A stretch of DNA of 64,000 bases from Bradyrhizobium ontarionense. Its GTDB lineage: Bacteria; Pseudomonadota; Alphaproteobacteria; Rhizobiales; Xanthobacteraceae. Position 1 is the stretch's first letter. Each line of letters starts with the position of its first letter. The notes beneath the pieces are model-generated. The model saw nothing but the letters and a program-made list of their open reading frames with translations, was not told the origin of the DNA and did no database searches. Location of the stretch: contig NZ_CP088156.1 of the NCBI RefSeq assembly GCF_021088345.1, positions 7,431,001 through 7,495,000 on the forward strand. Reading direction: 5' to 3'. Of the stretch, positions 43,830 to 52,795 are shown one piece after another. A program made the position numbers and the translations under genes.

Positions 43830-45152
43830 ATGGCCGCTGCGAGAGAACAGGCTGTGCGGGCGCGCCGTCCGGATGCTGAGGAAGCGCCGGGACCGGCCAA
43901 GCCTGAGGCAGCCCGTCCGCGGGCGAACGACGCGGTTCAAAACAAGGCGGCCGATCCGAAGGCAGACGTCACCACCGAGGCGCCGCTCGATTTGCCGCCC
44001 GCTGCTCCAGCCGCGGCTCCCGGCCACGGCCAGTCGAAAACGGTGACCGCGACTCCGCCGAAATCCGGCAAGCGCAAGCGCGTGCTCGCAGGCGTCGGCC
44101 TGCTACTGGCGCTGGCCGCCGCCGGCTATGCGACGCATTATTTCCTGGTCGGCCGCTTCATGGTCTCGACTGACGATTCCTATGTCCGCGCCAACAACAC
44201 CATGCTGGGCGCGCGTGTCTCCGGCCACATCCAGGAGATCGTGCCGCGCGACAATTCGATCGTCCGCAAGGGCGACGTGATCTTCCGCATCGATGACGGC
44301 GACTACAAGATCGCCGTCGACGCCGCGCGCACCAGGATCGCGACCCAGGAGGCGACGATCTCGCGCATCGGCCGCCAGGTTGCCGCGCAGCAGAGCGCCG
44401 TCGAGCAGGCGGAGGCGAACCTCGCCTCGGCCGAAGCCTCGATGAAGCGGGCGGGACTGGACTATGAGCGCCAGCAGGCGCTGAGCACCAAAGGCTTCGC
44501 GTCGCATGCGACCTTCGAGCAATCGGAAGCCGCGCGTGACCAGGGCATGGCTGCGGTCCGCGCGGGACGCGCAGCCTTCGACGCGGCGCGCGACAATGTC
44601 GAGGTCACCAAGGCGCAGCAGGCCGAGGCCCAGGCGCAGCTTGCCGAGCTGAAGACGTCGCTCGCCAAGGCCGAGCGCGATCTCGATTTCGCCACGGTGC
44701 GAGCGCCGGTCGACGGCACCTTTTCCAACAGGCTGGTCAACACCGGCGACTTCGTCGCCGTCGGTCAGCGGCTCGGCAACGTCGTGCCGCTCGACGACGT
44801 CTTCATCGACGCCAACTTCAAGGAAACCCAGCTCAATCGCATTCGCCCGGGCCAGCCGGTGACCATCAAGGTCGACGCCTACGGCGCCCGTAAGTTCATG
44901 GGCGCGGTCGACAGCATCGCGCCGGCTGCAGGCTCCGTCTTCACGCTGCTGCCGCCTGATAATGCGACCGGCAACTTCACCAAGATCGTGCAGCGGCTGC
45001 CGGTGCGCATCCGTGTGCCCAAGGACGTCGCGCGGCAGAACCTGCTGCGCGCCGGCATGTCGGTCTACGTCACCATCGACACCACCGAAGGCGCCAAGGA
45101 TGCCGACAATGACGGCGACCTCGACGCGCCGATGATGATCCATCCGCAATAG
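43830..45152 (+). CDS. emrA: EmrA/HlyD-type efflux adaptor
   Basis: 440 residues from the ATG at 43830, behind GGGAG; an ATG at 43785 would add 15 residues. A long Ala/Pro-rich cytoplasmic segment (1-80) ends in KSGKRKR, then a membrane anchor at about 84-104. The periplasmic part has the lipoyl halves (GARVSGHIQEIVPRDNSIVR and ATVRAPVDGTFSNRLVNTGD) around a coiled-coil of about 110 residues, and a beta barrel. It couples the DHA2 pump to an outer-membrane channel. It is followed after 204 bp by emrB; the gap holds palindromic repeats. Confidence 0.9.
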   Translation: MAAAREQAVRARRPDAEEAPGPAKPEAARPRANDAVQNKAADPKADVTTEAPLDLPPAAPAAAPGHGQSKTVTATPPKSGKRKRVLAGVGLLLALAAAGYATHYFLVGRFMVSTDDSYVRANNTMLGARVSGHIQEIVPRDNSIVRKGDVIFRIDDGDYKIAVDAARTRIATQEATISRIGRQVAAQQSAVEQAEANLASAEASMKRAGLDYERQQALSTKGFASHATFEQSEAARDQGMAAVRAGRAAFDAARDNVEVTKAQQAEAQAQLAELKTSLAKAERDLDFATVRAPVDGTFSNRLVNTGDFVAVGQRLGNVVPLDDVFIDANFKETQLNRIRPGQPVTIKVDAYGARKFMGAVDSIAPAAGSVFTLLPPDNATGNFTKIVQRLPVRIRVPKDVARQNLLRAGMSVYVTIDTTEGAKDADNDGDLDAPMMIHPQ

Positions 45153-45200
45153 CGATCAGATTGGACGATGAGGTCTGCACGCTCCCCACGGTCGGAGTTC

Positions 45201-45315
45201 ACCTCTCCCCATCGGGGAGAGGTCGGATTGCATCGAGGATGCAATCCGGGTGAGGGGGCTCTTATCTGCTGTGAGACCGTAGCCCCTCGCCCCAGCCCTC
45301 TCCCGATGGGAGAGG
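45201..45315. repeat. Palindromic repeat within the emrA-emrB operon
   Basis: Three stems in a row: ACCTCTCCCC/GGGGAGAGGT (45201-45223), CGGATTGCATC/GATGCAATCCG (45224-45248) and CCTCTCCC/GGGAGAGG (45297-45315), with AGGGGGCT/AGCCCCT pairing across the middle. It belongs to the same family as 4129-4285 and the flanks of 604-843. Its location between cotranscribed genes may shape relative expression. Confidence 0.75.
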
Positions 45316-45356
45316 CAGCACACCGTCCTTGCCGCTAGCAGGATCCGAACGACACC

Positions 45357-46946
45357 ATGGCCAACGCGACCACAGCCGATCCCACTATGAGCGCGCCGGC
45401 CGCACCGGCCGAGCGCATCGCGCCGCGCCGGCTGATCGCGTTCCTGATCATGGTGTTCGGCATGTTCATGTCGATCCTGGACATCCAGATCGTGTCGGCC
45501 TCGCTGACCGAGATCCAGGCCGGCCTGTCGGCGAGCTCCAGCGAAGTCTCCTGGGTGCAGACCGCCTATCTGATCGCCGAAGTGATCGCGATTCCGCTGT
45601 CCGGCTTCCTGTCGCGCGCGCTCGGCACACGGCTGTTGTTCGCGATCTCCGCTGCCGGCTTCACCCTCTCCAGCTTCCTGTGCGGCTTCGCCTCCTCGAT
45701 CGAGCAGATGATCCTGTGGCGCGCGATCCAGGGCTTCCTCGGCGCCGGCATGATCCCGACCGTGTTCGCCTCGGCCTACACGGTGTTTCCGCGCTCCAAG
45801 TTTCACATCGTCGGTCCCATCATCGGCCTGGTCGCGACGCTCGCGCCCACCGTGGGCCCGACCGTCGGCGGCTACATCACCGATGCCATGTCGTGGCACT
45901 GGCTGTTCTTCGTCAACGTCCCGCCGGGCATCCTGATCACGATCGGCGTGCTGGCGCTGGTCGATTTCGACGAGCCGCATTTCGAGCTGCTCGACCGGTT
46001 CGACTGGTGGGGCCTGATCTTCATGGCCGGCTTCCTCGGCGCGCTCGAATATGTGCTCGAGGAAGGCCCGCAATATGAGTGGATCCAGGACACCAGCGTC
46101 GCGATCTGCGCGGCCGTTTGCGCTGTCTCCGCGGTCGCCTTCTTCTGGCGCGTGCTGACGGCGGACGAGCCGATCGTCGACCTCAGGGCGTTCGGCAATC
46201 GCAATTTCGCGGTCGGCTGCCTGCTGCAATTCTGCATCGGCATCGGCCTCTACGGCCTGACCTACATCTATCCGCGCTACCTTGCCGAAGTGCGCGGCTA
46301 CAGCGCGATGATGATCGGCGAGACGATGTTCGTGTCCGGCGTCACCATGTTCCTGATGGCGCCGGTGGTCGGCCGCATGATGCTGAAGATCGACATGCGC
46401 TACATCATCGCGTTCGGACTGGTCATCTTCGCGATCGGCTCCTACCAGATGACGGGCATCACCCGCGACTACGACTTCTGGGAGCTGTTCGTGCCGCAGG
46501 TGCTGCGCGGCGTCGGGATGATGTTCGCCATGGTCCCGACCAACAACATCGCGCTCGGTACCTTGGCGCCCGACCGGGTCAAGAACGCCTCGGGGCTGTT
46601 CAACCTGATGCGCAATCTCGGCGGTGCCGTCGGGCTTGCCGTGATCAACCAGGTGCTCAACGACCGCACCGACCTGCACATCGCGCGCCTGCACGAGCGC
46701 GTGAACTGGGGCAATGCGACCGCGGTCGAGACCCTCAACATGCTGCAGCAGAAGCTGCAGGGCATGGGCGATGCCGCCTTGATGGCGATGAAGCAGCTGT
46801 CGCAGATCGTGCATCGCCAGGCCGTCGTGATGGGCTATGGCGACGCCTTCTTCATGCTGACCTGTTTCTACCTCGCGCTCAGCTTCACGGTGATGCTGCT
46901 GAAGAAGCCGAGCTCGCCGATGGCCGGCGGCGGCGACGCGCATTGA
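45357..46946 (+). CDS. emrB: EmrB/QacA-type DHA2 drug exporter (MFS)
   Basis: 529 residues with 14 membrane segments. The DHA2 signatures are visible: MSILDIQIVSASLTEIQAGL, SWVQTAYLIAEVIAIPLSGF, RAIQGFLGAGMIPTVFASAY and PTVGPTVGGYITDAMSWHWL followed by FFVNVPPG. It is a proton-driven inner-membrane exporter working with EmrA and an outer-membrane channel. The pair lies downstream of the tandem TetR operators. Substrates are unknown; relatives export hydrophobic antibacterials or uncouplers. Confidence 0.93.
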   Translation: MANATTADPTMSAPAAPAERIAPRRLIAFLIMVFGMFMSILDIQIVSASLTEIQAGLSASSSEVSWVQTAYLIAEVIAIPLSGFLSRALGTRLLFAISAAGFTLSSFLCGFASSIEQMILWRAIQGFLGAGMIPTVFASAYTVFPRSKFHIVGPIIGLVATLAPTVGPTVGGYITDAMSWHWLFFVNVPPGILITIGVLALVDFDEPHFELLDRFDWWGLIFMAGFLGALEYVLEEGPQYEWIQDTSVAICAAVCAVSAVAFFWRVLTADEPIVDLRAFGNRNFAVGCLLQFCIGIGLYGLTYIYPRYLAEVRGYSAMMIGETMFVSGVTMFLMAPVVGRMMLKIDMRYIIAFGLVIFAIGSYQMTGITRDYDFWELFVPQVLRGVGMMFAMVPTNNIALGTLAPDRVKNASGLFNLMRNLGGAVGLAVINQVLNDRTDLHIARLHERVNWGNATAVETLNMLQQKLQGMGDAALMAMKQLSQIVHRQAVVMGYGDAFFMLTCFYLALSFTVMLLKKPSSPMAGGGDAH

Positions 46947-47232
46947 GGCAGGCTTCGTAACGATCGCGGCCGCGCAATGCGCGCGGGTTGCCAAATCATA
47001 CCATTGCAGGTATAAGGCTCGCATTGTCGCTCGAACCGGGGAGATTTGCATGACCACATCGCATCTGCAGATCGCATGCACCCGATCGATGCCTGTCCTG
47101 GTGTTTGGCCGATCGCTCTGAGCGCCACCGTTCAACTTCCCAAAGCCTGATTAGTCATTCGCAGACCGCGCGCCTGTCGCGTCTGCTTCATTTGGAGCCG
47201 GCCCGGCGCGACGAGCGCGGCCGGATGATGCC

Positions 47233-49050
47233 ATGACCGTCGACGTCACCAGCCTGAAGGCCGACAAACGGCCTGCCGCCATCCGCGTCGTGATGCCGTT
47301 CGTGTTCCGCCACTGGCTGAAGCAGCCGCGGATGACGCTCGGCATTGCCGTGGCGCTGCTCGGCGCCACCGCCGCCGACCTGTTCATGCCGCTGTTCTCC
47401 GGTCGGCTGGTCGATGCGTTGACGCTCGGCCCCGGCAATGTGGATGCACGGCACACCGCGCTGGTCGCGTTCGGCTGCATCGTCGCGCTCGGCTTCGCCT
47501 CGATCGTGCTGCGGCTGTCAGGGCTGCAGCTGATCGTGCCGTTCACGCTCCGCATCATGTCCGATGTGGCGCGCGATGCCTTCGTGCGCGTGCAGCGCTT
47601 CTCGACCGACTGGCACGCCAACAGCTTCGCCGGATCGACCGTGCGCAAGATCACCCGCGGCATGTGGGCGCTCGATCTCTACAACGACACCATCCTGCTG
47701 GCGCTGCTGCCATCCTTGTCGGTGCTGCTGGGCTCGATGGTGCTGCTCGGCCTGCATTGGGGGGCGCTGGGCGGCGTGATCGCGATCGGCGCGGTGATCT
47801 ATGTCGCGATGACGGTCGCGTTCTCGACCCGCTACATCGCTCCCGCCGCGCGCATCTCCAATGCCTGGGACACCAAGGTCGGCGGGACGCTCGCCGATGC
47901 GCTGGGCTGCAACGCGGTGGTGAAGTCGTTCGGCGCGGAGGCGCGCGAGGACGGCCGCTTGATGCGCGTCGTCAGCCGCTGGCAGCGGCGCGTCAATCGC
48001 ACCTGGCTGCGCTACAACACGACGGCTGCCGTCCAGCTCGGCGTGCTGCTGTGCCTGCGCTCCGCGGTGATCGGCGGCGCCGTGCTGCTGTGGATGGCGG
48101 GCAAGGCCTCGCCCGGCGACGTCACCTATGTGCTGACCAGCTACTACGTGATCCACGCGTACTTGCGCGACGTCGGCATGCACATCAACAACCTGCAGCG
48201 CGCTGTCAACGACATGGACGAGCTGGTCGCGATCCACAGCGAGCCGATCGGCATCGTCGATGCTGATGGGGCGAAGCCGATCGCGGTCACCGGCGGGCAC
48301 ATCGTGTTCGACGCGGTGACGTTCCACTATGGCGGCCATCGGACGCCGCTCTACGACCGGCTGTCGGTTGACATCCGGCCGGGCGAGCGGATCGGGCTGG
48401 TGGGACGCTCAGGCTCCGGCAAGACGACCTTCGTCAAGCTGGTGCAGCGGCTCTATGACGTCAGCGGCGGGCGGATCCTGATCGACGGCCAGGACATCGC
48501 CCAGGCGACACAGGACTCGCTGCGCAGCCAGATCGCGATCGTGCAGCAGGAGCCGATCCTGTTCCACCGCTCGCTGGCGGAGAACATCGCCTATGGCCGG
48601 CCGGGTGCCAGCCAGGAAGCGATCGAGCACGCCGCCCGGCTGGCCAACGCGCATGAGTTCATCACGCGCCTGCCCAAGGGCTACGGCACGCTGGTTGGCG
48701 AGCGCGGCGTCAAGCTGTCGGGCGGCGAACGTCAGCGGGTGGCGCTGGCGCGGGCGTTCCTGGCCGATGCGCGCGTGCTGATCCTGGACGAGGCGACGTC
48801 GAGCCTCGATTCGGAATCGGAGGCGCTGATCCAGGAGGCGATGGAGCGGCTGATGAAGGGGAGGACGGCGATCGTGATCGCGCATCGGCTGGCGACCGTG
48901 CGCAGCCTCGACCGCATCCTGGTGTTCGACCGCGGCCGCGTCGTCGAGCAGGGCAGCCATGCCGCCCTGGTCGGCCGTCCGGGCGGGCTCTATCGCAGCC
49001 TGTTCGAGCGCCAGGCCACCGAGTTCGGCCAGCTCTCGGCCGCCGGGTAG
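47233..49050 (+). CDS. ABC exporter (fused membrane and ATPase domains)
   Basis: 605 residues. A six-segment transmembrane domain (about 20-330) is followed by the ATPase with Walker A GRSGSGKTT near 391-399, the Q loop VQQEPILF, the signature LSGGERQRVALARA near 495 and Walker B VLILDEATSSLD. It works as a homodimer or heterodimer that exports lipids, peptides or drugs across the inner membrane (MsbA/LmrA-like). No partner half-transporter or adaptor adjoins it. The start is not marked by a strong binding site. Substrate unknown. Confidence 0.93.
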   Translation: MTVDVTSLKADKRPAAIRVVMPFVFRHWLKQPRMTLGIAVALLGATAADLFMPLFSGRLVDALTLGPGNVDARHTALVAFGCIVALGFASIVLRLSGLQLIVPFTLRIMSDVARDAFVRVQRFSTDWHANSFAGSTVRKITRGMWALDLYNDTILLALLPSLSVLLGSMVLLGLHWGALGGVIAIGAVIYVAMTVAFSTRYIAPAARISNAWDTKVGGTLADALGCNAVVKSFGAEAREDGRLMRVVSRWQRRVNRTWLRYNTTAAVQLGVLLCLRSAVIGGAVLLWMAGKASPGDVTYVLTSYYVIHAYLRDVGMHINNLQRAVNDMDELVAIHSEPIGIVDADGAKPIAVTGGHIVFDAVTFHYGGHRTPLYDRLSVDIRPGERIGLVGRSGSGKTTFVKLVQRLYDVSGGRILIDGQDIAQATQDSLRSQIAIVQQEPILFHRSLAENIAYGRPGASQEAIEHAARLANAHEFITRLPKGYGTLVGERGVKLSGGERQRVALARAFLADARVLILDEATSSLDSESEALIQEAMERLMKGRTAIVIAHRLATVRSLDRILVFDRGRVVEQGSHAALVGRPGGLYRSLFERQATEFGQLSAAG

Positions 49051-49060
49051 TCAAAATGGT

Positions 49061-49093
49061 GAGGGGCCCGGCGCTATTGGCGCCGAGCCCCTC
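49061..49093. terminator. Bidirectional terminator between the ABC exporter and rnpB
   Basis: GAGGGGCCCGGCGC and GCGCCGAGCCCCTC form a 14-bp stem with few mismatches and a 5-base loop. On the minus strand it is followed by CACCATTTTGA, giving a short T-run. It lies 6 bp past the rnpB 3' end and 10 bp past the convergent gene's stop. Confidence 0.75.
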
Positions 49094-49099
49094 ATGAAC

Positions 49100-49545
49100 A
49101 TATCAGCCGGCCTGTAAGCCGGGTTCTGTAGGGCACCGCCACACTTGCGCATGACGATACGTGACGGCCATTCCTCTGGGATCGCGCTTGCGCGCGACCT
49201 CGGGCAACCTACCCGGATGACGAGCCTGACATCGCTCCCGCGGACGTCATCGCCTTGGCGATCGTCTGCCTTGGCGATTGTCTCCGCGTGGCCATCCCTA
49301 TTCGGTTTTGCTCCCGGTGGGGTTTACCATGCCGGTTCCGTTGCCGGCCCCGCGGTGCGCTCTTACCGCACCTTTTCACCCTTACTTGCCTCCCTCGCGG
49401 GAGGAAGCGGTTCGTTCTCTGTGGCACTTTCCCTGGGGTCACCCCCGCCGGACGTTATCCGGCACCGCATGTCGATGGAGCCCGGACTTTCCTCTCCGAC
49501 GGCCTTTCGGCACCTGTCGGAGCGGCCGTCCGGCCGACTGACATC
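49100..49545 (-). ncRNA. rnpB: RNase P RNA (type A)
   Basis: About 446 nt. Reading the minus strand, the 5' end ATGTCAGTCGGCC pairs with the 3' end GGCCGGCTGATAT to form P1. The invariant core GAGGAAAGTCCGGGCTCC lies near the 5' end, and ACAGAACCCGGCTTACAGGC near the 3' end. It is the catalytic RNA that matures tRNA 5' ends. A TTGACG box (49571-49576) with a 17-bp spacer to CATCAA (49548-49553) is a possible promoter, and a hairpin follows the 3' end. Confidence 0.95.
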
Positions 49546-49680
49546 GCTTGATGGGACTTCCGCCGCCGCGCGTCAAGCCATCGAGGAGTCCACGAAAAAT
49601 ATTATGCTGATCGTGTCGTTCCCCTGACGGGCCGTTCGACTGGATGTCGGCAATCCAGCCGCACGCAAGGAGCAAATCCC

Positions 49681-50034
49681 ATGCAATATCTGTTGATGAT
49701 CTATCAGAACGAGGTCGAATACGCGAAGCGCGACAAGAGCACCGAGCAGGCTATGCTGGCCGAGTACCAGACCTTCACCCAGTCGATCATCTCGAGCGGC
49801 AATTACAAGGGCGGCGACCGGCTGCAGCCGACCACGACGGCGACCACGGTGCGGGTTCGTGACGGCAAGATGCTGACCACGGACGGCCCCTTCGCCGAAA
49901 CCCGTGAACAGCTCGGCGGCTATTACATGATCGAGGCCGGGAATCTCGACGAGGCGATCGGCATAGCCGCGCGGATTCCCGGCGCCCGCGTCGGCTCGAT
50001 CGAGGTGCGGCCGGTCTGGCAGTACAATCATTGA
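49681..50034 (+). CDS. DGPF/YCII-related protein linked to an ECF sigma factor
   Basis: 117 residues. Single YCII-related (ferredoxin-like) domain with the motif DGPFAETREQLGGYY and the start MQYLLMIYQNE, as in DGPF proteins. Such genes are regularly placed beside ECF42 sigma factors, as here: the sigma gene begins about 95 bp downstream. The protein may sense or process a small molecule; its chemistry is unknown. AAGGAG lies upstream of the start. Confidence 0.88.
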   Translation: MQYLLMIYQNEVEYAKRDKSTEQAMLAEYQTFTQSIISSGNYKGGDRLQPTTTATTVRVRDGKMLTTDGPFAETREQLGGYYMIEAGNLDEAIGIAARIPGARVGSIEVRPVWQYNH

Positions 50035-50130
50035 TGCGGGATGGATGCAGATGCCCGCGCGTGAGCAGGACATGATCACGGTCACGCGGCGAGCCTCGGC
50101 TCGCCGCACGGACAATCGAGGCGGGTTTCG

Positions 50131-51375
50131 ATGAGCCCTGACGCGGTCGAGAAGGTGTTCCGCGACGAATCCGGTCGTGCGCTGGCGACGCTGATCCGGC
50201 TGATCGGCGACTTCGATCTTGCCGAGGACGCGCTGCAGGACGCGTTCGCGGCGGCGCTCGCGACCTGGCGGCAGACGGAGCTGCCCGCCAATCCGCGCGC
50301 GTGGCTGGTCAATGTCGGCCGCAACAAGGCGATCGATCGGATCCGTCGCCAGATCGCCTTCCGCGACAAGGAGCCCCAGATCGTGCGGGCGATCGAGCTC
50401 GATGCTGCAGACGATGACGTCGCGGAGCGGGCAGATCTCGACGACGACATGCTGCGGCTGATCTACACCTGTTGTCATCCGTCGTTCGCGCCGGAGGTCC
50501 AGGTGGCGCTGACGCTGCGGACGGTGTGCGGCCTGACCACGGCGGAAATTGCGCGGGCCTTTCTGGTTGGCGAAGACGCGATGTCCCAGCGCCTGGTCCG
50601 CGCCAAGCAGAAGATCCGCCTTGCCGGCATTCCCTATCAGGTGCCGGGACGCGAAGCGCTCGACGAGCGCCTCCGGGGCGTGCTGGCCGTGATCTATCTG
50701 GTGTTTACGGAAGGCTATCTGGCGACGTCGGGAGCAGAGCCAATGCGGGACGATCTTGCCCGCGAGGCGATCCGGCTCGGCCGGCTGCTGGTCGGTCTGA
50801 TGCCGGAGGCCCGGGACATCAAAGGCCTGCTCGCGCTGATGCTGCTGCACGATGCGCGCCGTGCCGGACGCGCCACCGCGTCGGGTGACATCGTCCTGCT
50901 CGAGGAGCAGGATCGTTCCTCATGGAATCGTGAGCAGATTGCCGAGGGGCTCGCGCTCGTCGACCAGGCGCTGAGCATGAGAGGGCTGCCGCAGCCCTAT
51001 ACGGTTCAGGCCGCAATTGCCGCACTTCACGCCCGTGCGCCAAGTCACCAGGACACGGACTGGCGCCAGATCGTCGGCCTCTACGAAGTCCTCCTGCGGA
51101 TCGCGCCGTCGCCCGTGATCGAGCTCAATCACGCCGCGGCCATCGCGATGGTCGATGGTCCGGCGCGGGCACTTGCGCTGGTCGAGGCACTGGCCGCGCG
51201 CGGCGGATTGAAGCAGTACGACCTGTTGCCGGCGGTGCGGGCGGATCTGTTGCGGCGGCTTGGCCGCCATGAAGAAGCGCGGGCAGCCTATCGCGTGGCG
51301 AGCGAAGCGACGCAACTCGTGCCGCTCAAGCGGCTCTATGCCCGCAGGCTCGCCGAACTCGATGCTGCGTCCTGA
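50131..51375 (+). CDS. ECF42/SigJ-like RNA polymerase sigma factor
   Basis: 414 residues, much longer than a plain ECF sigma. Region 2 (about 5-75; ATLIRLIGDFDLAEDALQDA and NPRAWLVNVGRNKAIDRIRR) and region 4 (about 110-165; LRTVCGLTTAEIARAFLVGE) are followed by a C-terminal extension of about 230 residues with TPR-like helices (LYEVLLRIAPSPVIELNHAA and LGRHEEARAAYRVASE). This is the layout of ECF42, whose extension takes the place of an anti-sigma factor. The neighbouring DGPF gene is its usual companion. Promoter targets are probably the adjacent operon. Confidence 0.9.
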   Translation: MSPDAVEKVFRDESGRALATLIRLIGDFDLAEDALQDAFAAALATWRQTELPANPRAWLVNVGRNKAIDRIRRQIAFRDKEPQIVRAIELDAADDDVAERADLDDDMLRLIYTCCHPSFAPEVQVALTLRTVCGLTTAEIARAFLVGEDAMSQRLVRAKQKIRLAGIPYQVPGREALDERLRGVLAVIYLVFTEGYLATSGAEPMRDDLAREAIRLGRLLVGLMPEARDIKGLLALMLLHDARRAGRATASGDIVLLEEQDRSSWNREQIAEGLALVDQALSMRGLPQPYTVQAAIAALHARAPSHQDTDWRQIVGLYEVLLRIAPSPVIELNHAAAIAMVDGPARALALVEALAARGGLKQYDLLPAVRADLLRRLGRHEEARAAYRVASEATQLVPLKRLYARRLAELDAAS

Positions 51376-51379
51376 GGCG

Positions 51380-52231
51380 TCATGCGCGCGGTGCCGGTTC
51401 GTCCGCCGGCAGGCTCGTCAGCAGCGCATGCAGTGTCCACAAGGTGGAGCGGTCGGCGATGCCGTCGATCCGTTCGGGGCGGAAGTGCCGCTGGAACGCG
51501 GTGACGACGTCCATGGTGATGCCGTCGAACTTGCCGGTGATCGGCACGCCGTAGCCATATTTGGCGAGCGCCTTCTGCAAGCCCTTGACGTCATCGCCGA
51601 TGCTGCCGAGCTTCAGCGTCTCGCCTTTGGTGATCGCGGCCGGCTGCACCCAGTGGCCGACACCCGAATTCGCCAGCGAGTGCCAGGGGAATTTCTCGCC
51701 CGGATCCTTCTTGCGCGAAGGTGCGACGTCGGAATGACCGAGCACGCGGTGGGCCGGGACATTGCGGCGGAGCATGATGCCCCGGCACAGTGCGATCACG
51801 GCCGCGATCTGGCGCGGAGGGAAATCCGGGTAGCCCCAGTCGTGACCGCGATTGACGATTTCGACGCCGATCGAGCAGGAGTTGATGTCCTCGTCGCCGC
51901 CCCAGGAGGAGAGACCGGCGTGCCAGGCGCGCATCGCCTCCGGCACGCATTGCACGATGCGCCCGTCCTCGAGCACGATGTAATGCGCGGACACCTCGGT
52001 CCCGGCCGTGCACAGCTTGGTGATCGCGCCTTCCACGTCGGGCATGCCGGTATAGTGGAGGATGACCATGTCCGGCTGGCGGCCGCCCTTGCGTTCACCG
52101 AGATTCGCCGACGGGATCACATCGGACGCAATCGACGAGTCCGGCGTGAAAACAGGCAGGTCCGAAATGCCCTTGAGAATCGGCAGCGCGCGGGGACGCT
52201 TCGATTCGGGCTTGTCTGTGGGATTCGGCAT
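51380..52231 (-). CDS. N-acetylmuramoyl-L-alanine amidase (AmiD-like)
   Basis: 283 residues from the ATG at 52231; a TTG 36 bases upstream is less likely. The Amidase_2 domain holds zinc ligands His (VILHYTGMP) and His-Asp-type residues in VLGHSDVAPSRKKDPGEKFP, with EVSAHYIVLEDGRIVQCVPE between. A peptidoglycan-binding domain occupies about 195-270 (IGDDVKGLQKALAKYGYGVP). It cleaves between muramic acid and L-Ala in wall fragments. No clear signal peptide is present, so it may act on cytoplasmic recycled fragments like AmpD. It is convergent with the sigma gene, with only 4 bp between stops. Confidence 0.92.
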   Translation of the reverse strand: MPNPTDKPESKRPRALPILKGISDLPVFTPDSSIASDVIPSANLGERKGGRQPDMVILHYTGMPDVEGAITKLCTAGTEVSAHYIVLEDGRIVQCVPEAMRAWHAGLSSWGGDEDINSCSIGVEIVNRGHDWGYPDFPPRQIAAVIALCRGIMLRRNVPAHRVLGHSDVAPSRKKDPGEKFPWHSLANSGVGHWVQPAAITKGETLKLGSIGDDVKGLQKALAKYGYGVPITGKFDGITMDVVTAFQRHFRPERIDGIADRSTLWTLHALLTSLPADEPAPRA

Positions 52232-52795
52232 GAAGGACTCGAAGCGGCGGCGACGGCAATGGCTCAAATCGAATATGGGCAGCCACTACCCTTTTGCATG
52301 TCCCCGTCGCAATCGAAATCGCATGCAGGCCCATCATATTGATTGGACCGTTCTGCAAAAGCGCCGGTTCGGTCGAACGACTGCAGCGGAGAGGGCGAGC
52401 GGTCGATCCCGCATCGTACTTTGCCGCGATCCCGTTCAAGTGCCCAACATCCGCCACAGACCGTCAACGGTTTGTTAACGCTAAGCGCCGTTACTAAGTG
52501 GTGAACAGCCAAGCCGGCTTTCGGGACGGCAAGCCGCCACCATGCAAGGTCCTGCACGGGAGATCACTGTCTTGAGCGGTGCCGGGAACGCTTGGCGCCG
52601 TGCGATTGCTGTCGGTTCGGGGGTCTGTTCCCCGGCGCAGCCGCAACACGCCGGTGATCACGCATGGGGTGGACGGGGCATCGACCGTCCCGGAGGATGG
52701 CTTGGGGAATTGACGGGGCGCGAGGATCTGAGGCGCGATGGGCTCGCTGCCGACCAAAGTCAGTCTGGATCAGTGGCATCCTTGCGGGGGGCCGC
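52232..52795. other. Leader region of the dcw cluster, no gene seen
   Basis: The long interval between the amidase and rsmH has no credible coding frame. In many bacteria mraZ precedes rsmH; I find no MraZ-like frame here and no clear array of its TGGG-type binding repeats. Promoters for the cluster presumably lie here, but I can point to no convincing -35/-10. Confidence 0.5.

Noticed and set aside
47050..47121. 23-residue frame behind GGGGAG, upstream of the ABC exporter
   Set aside because: A possible leader peptide, but there is no supporting structure, repeat or conservation visible; a chance frame is as likely.
45156..47135. Minus-strand open frame of 659 codons
   Set aside because: Antisense to emrB and full of Asp/His/Arg-rich low-complexity sequence; shadow frame.
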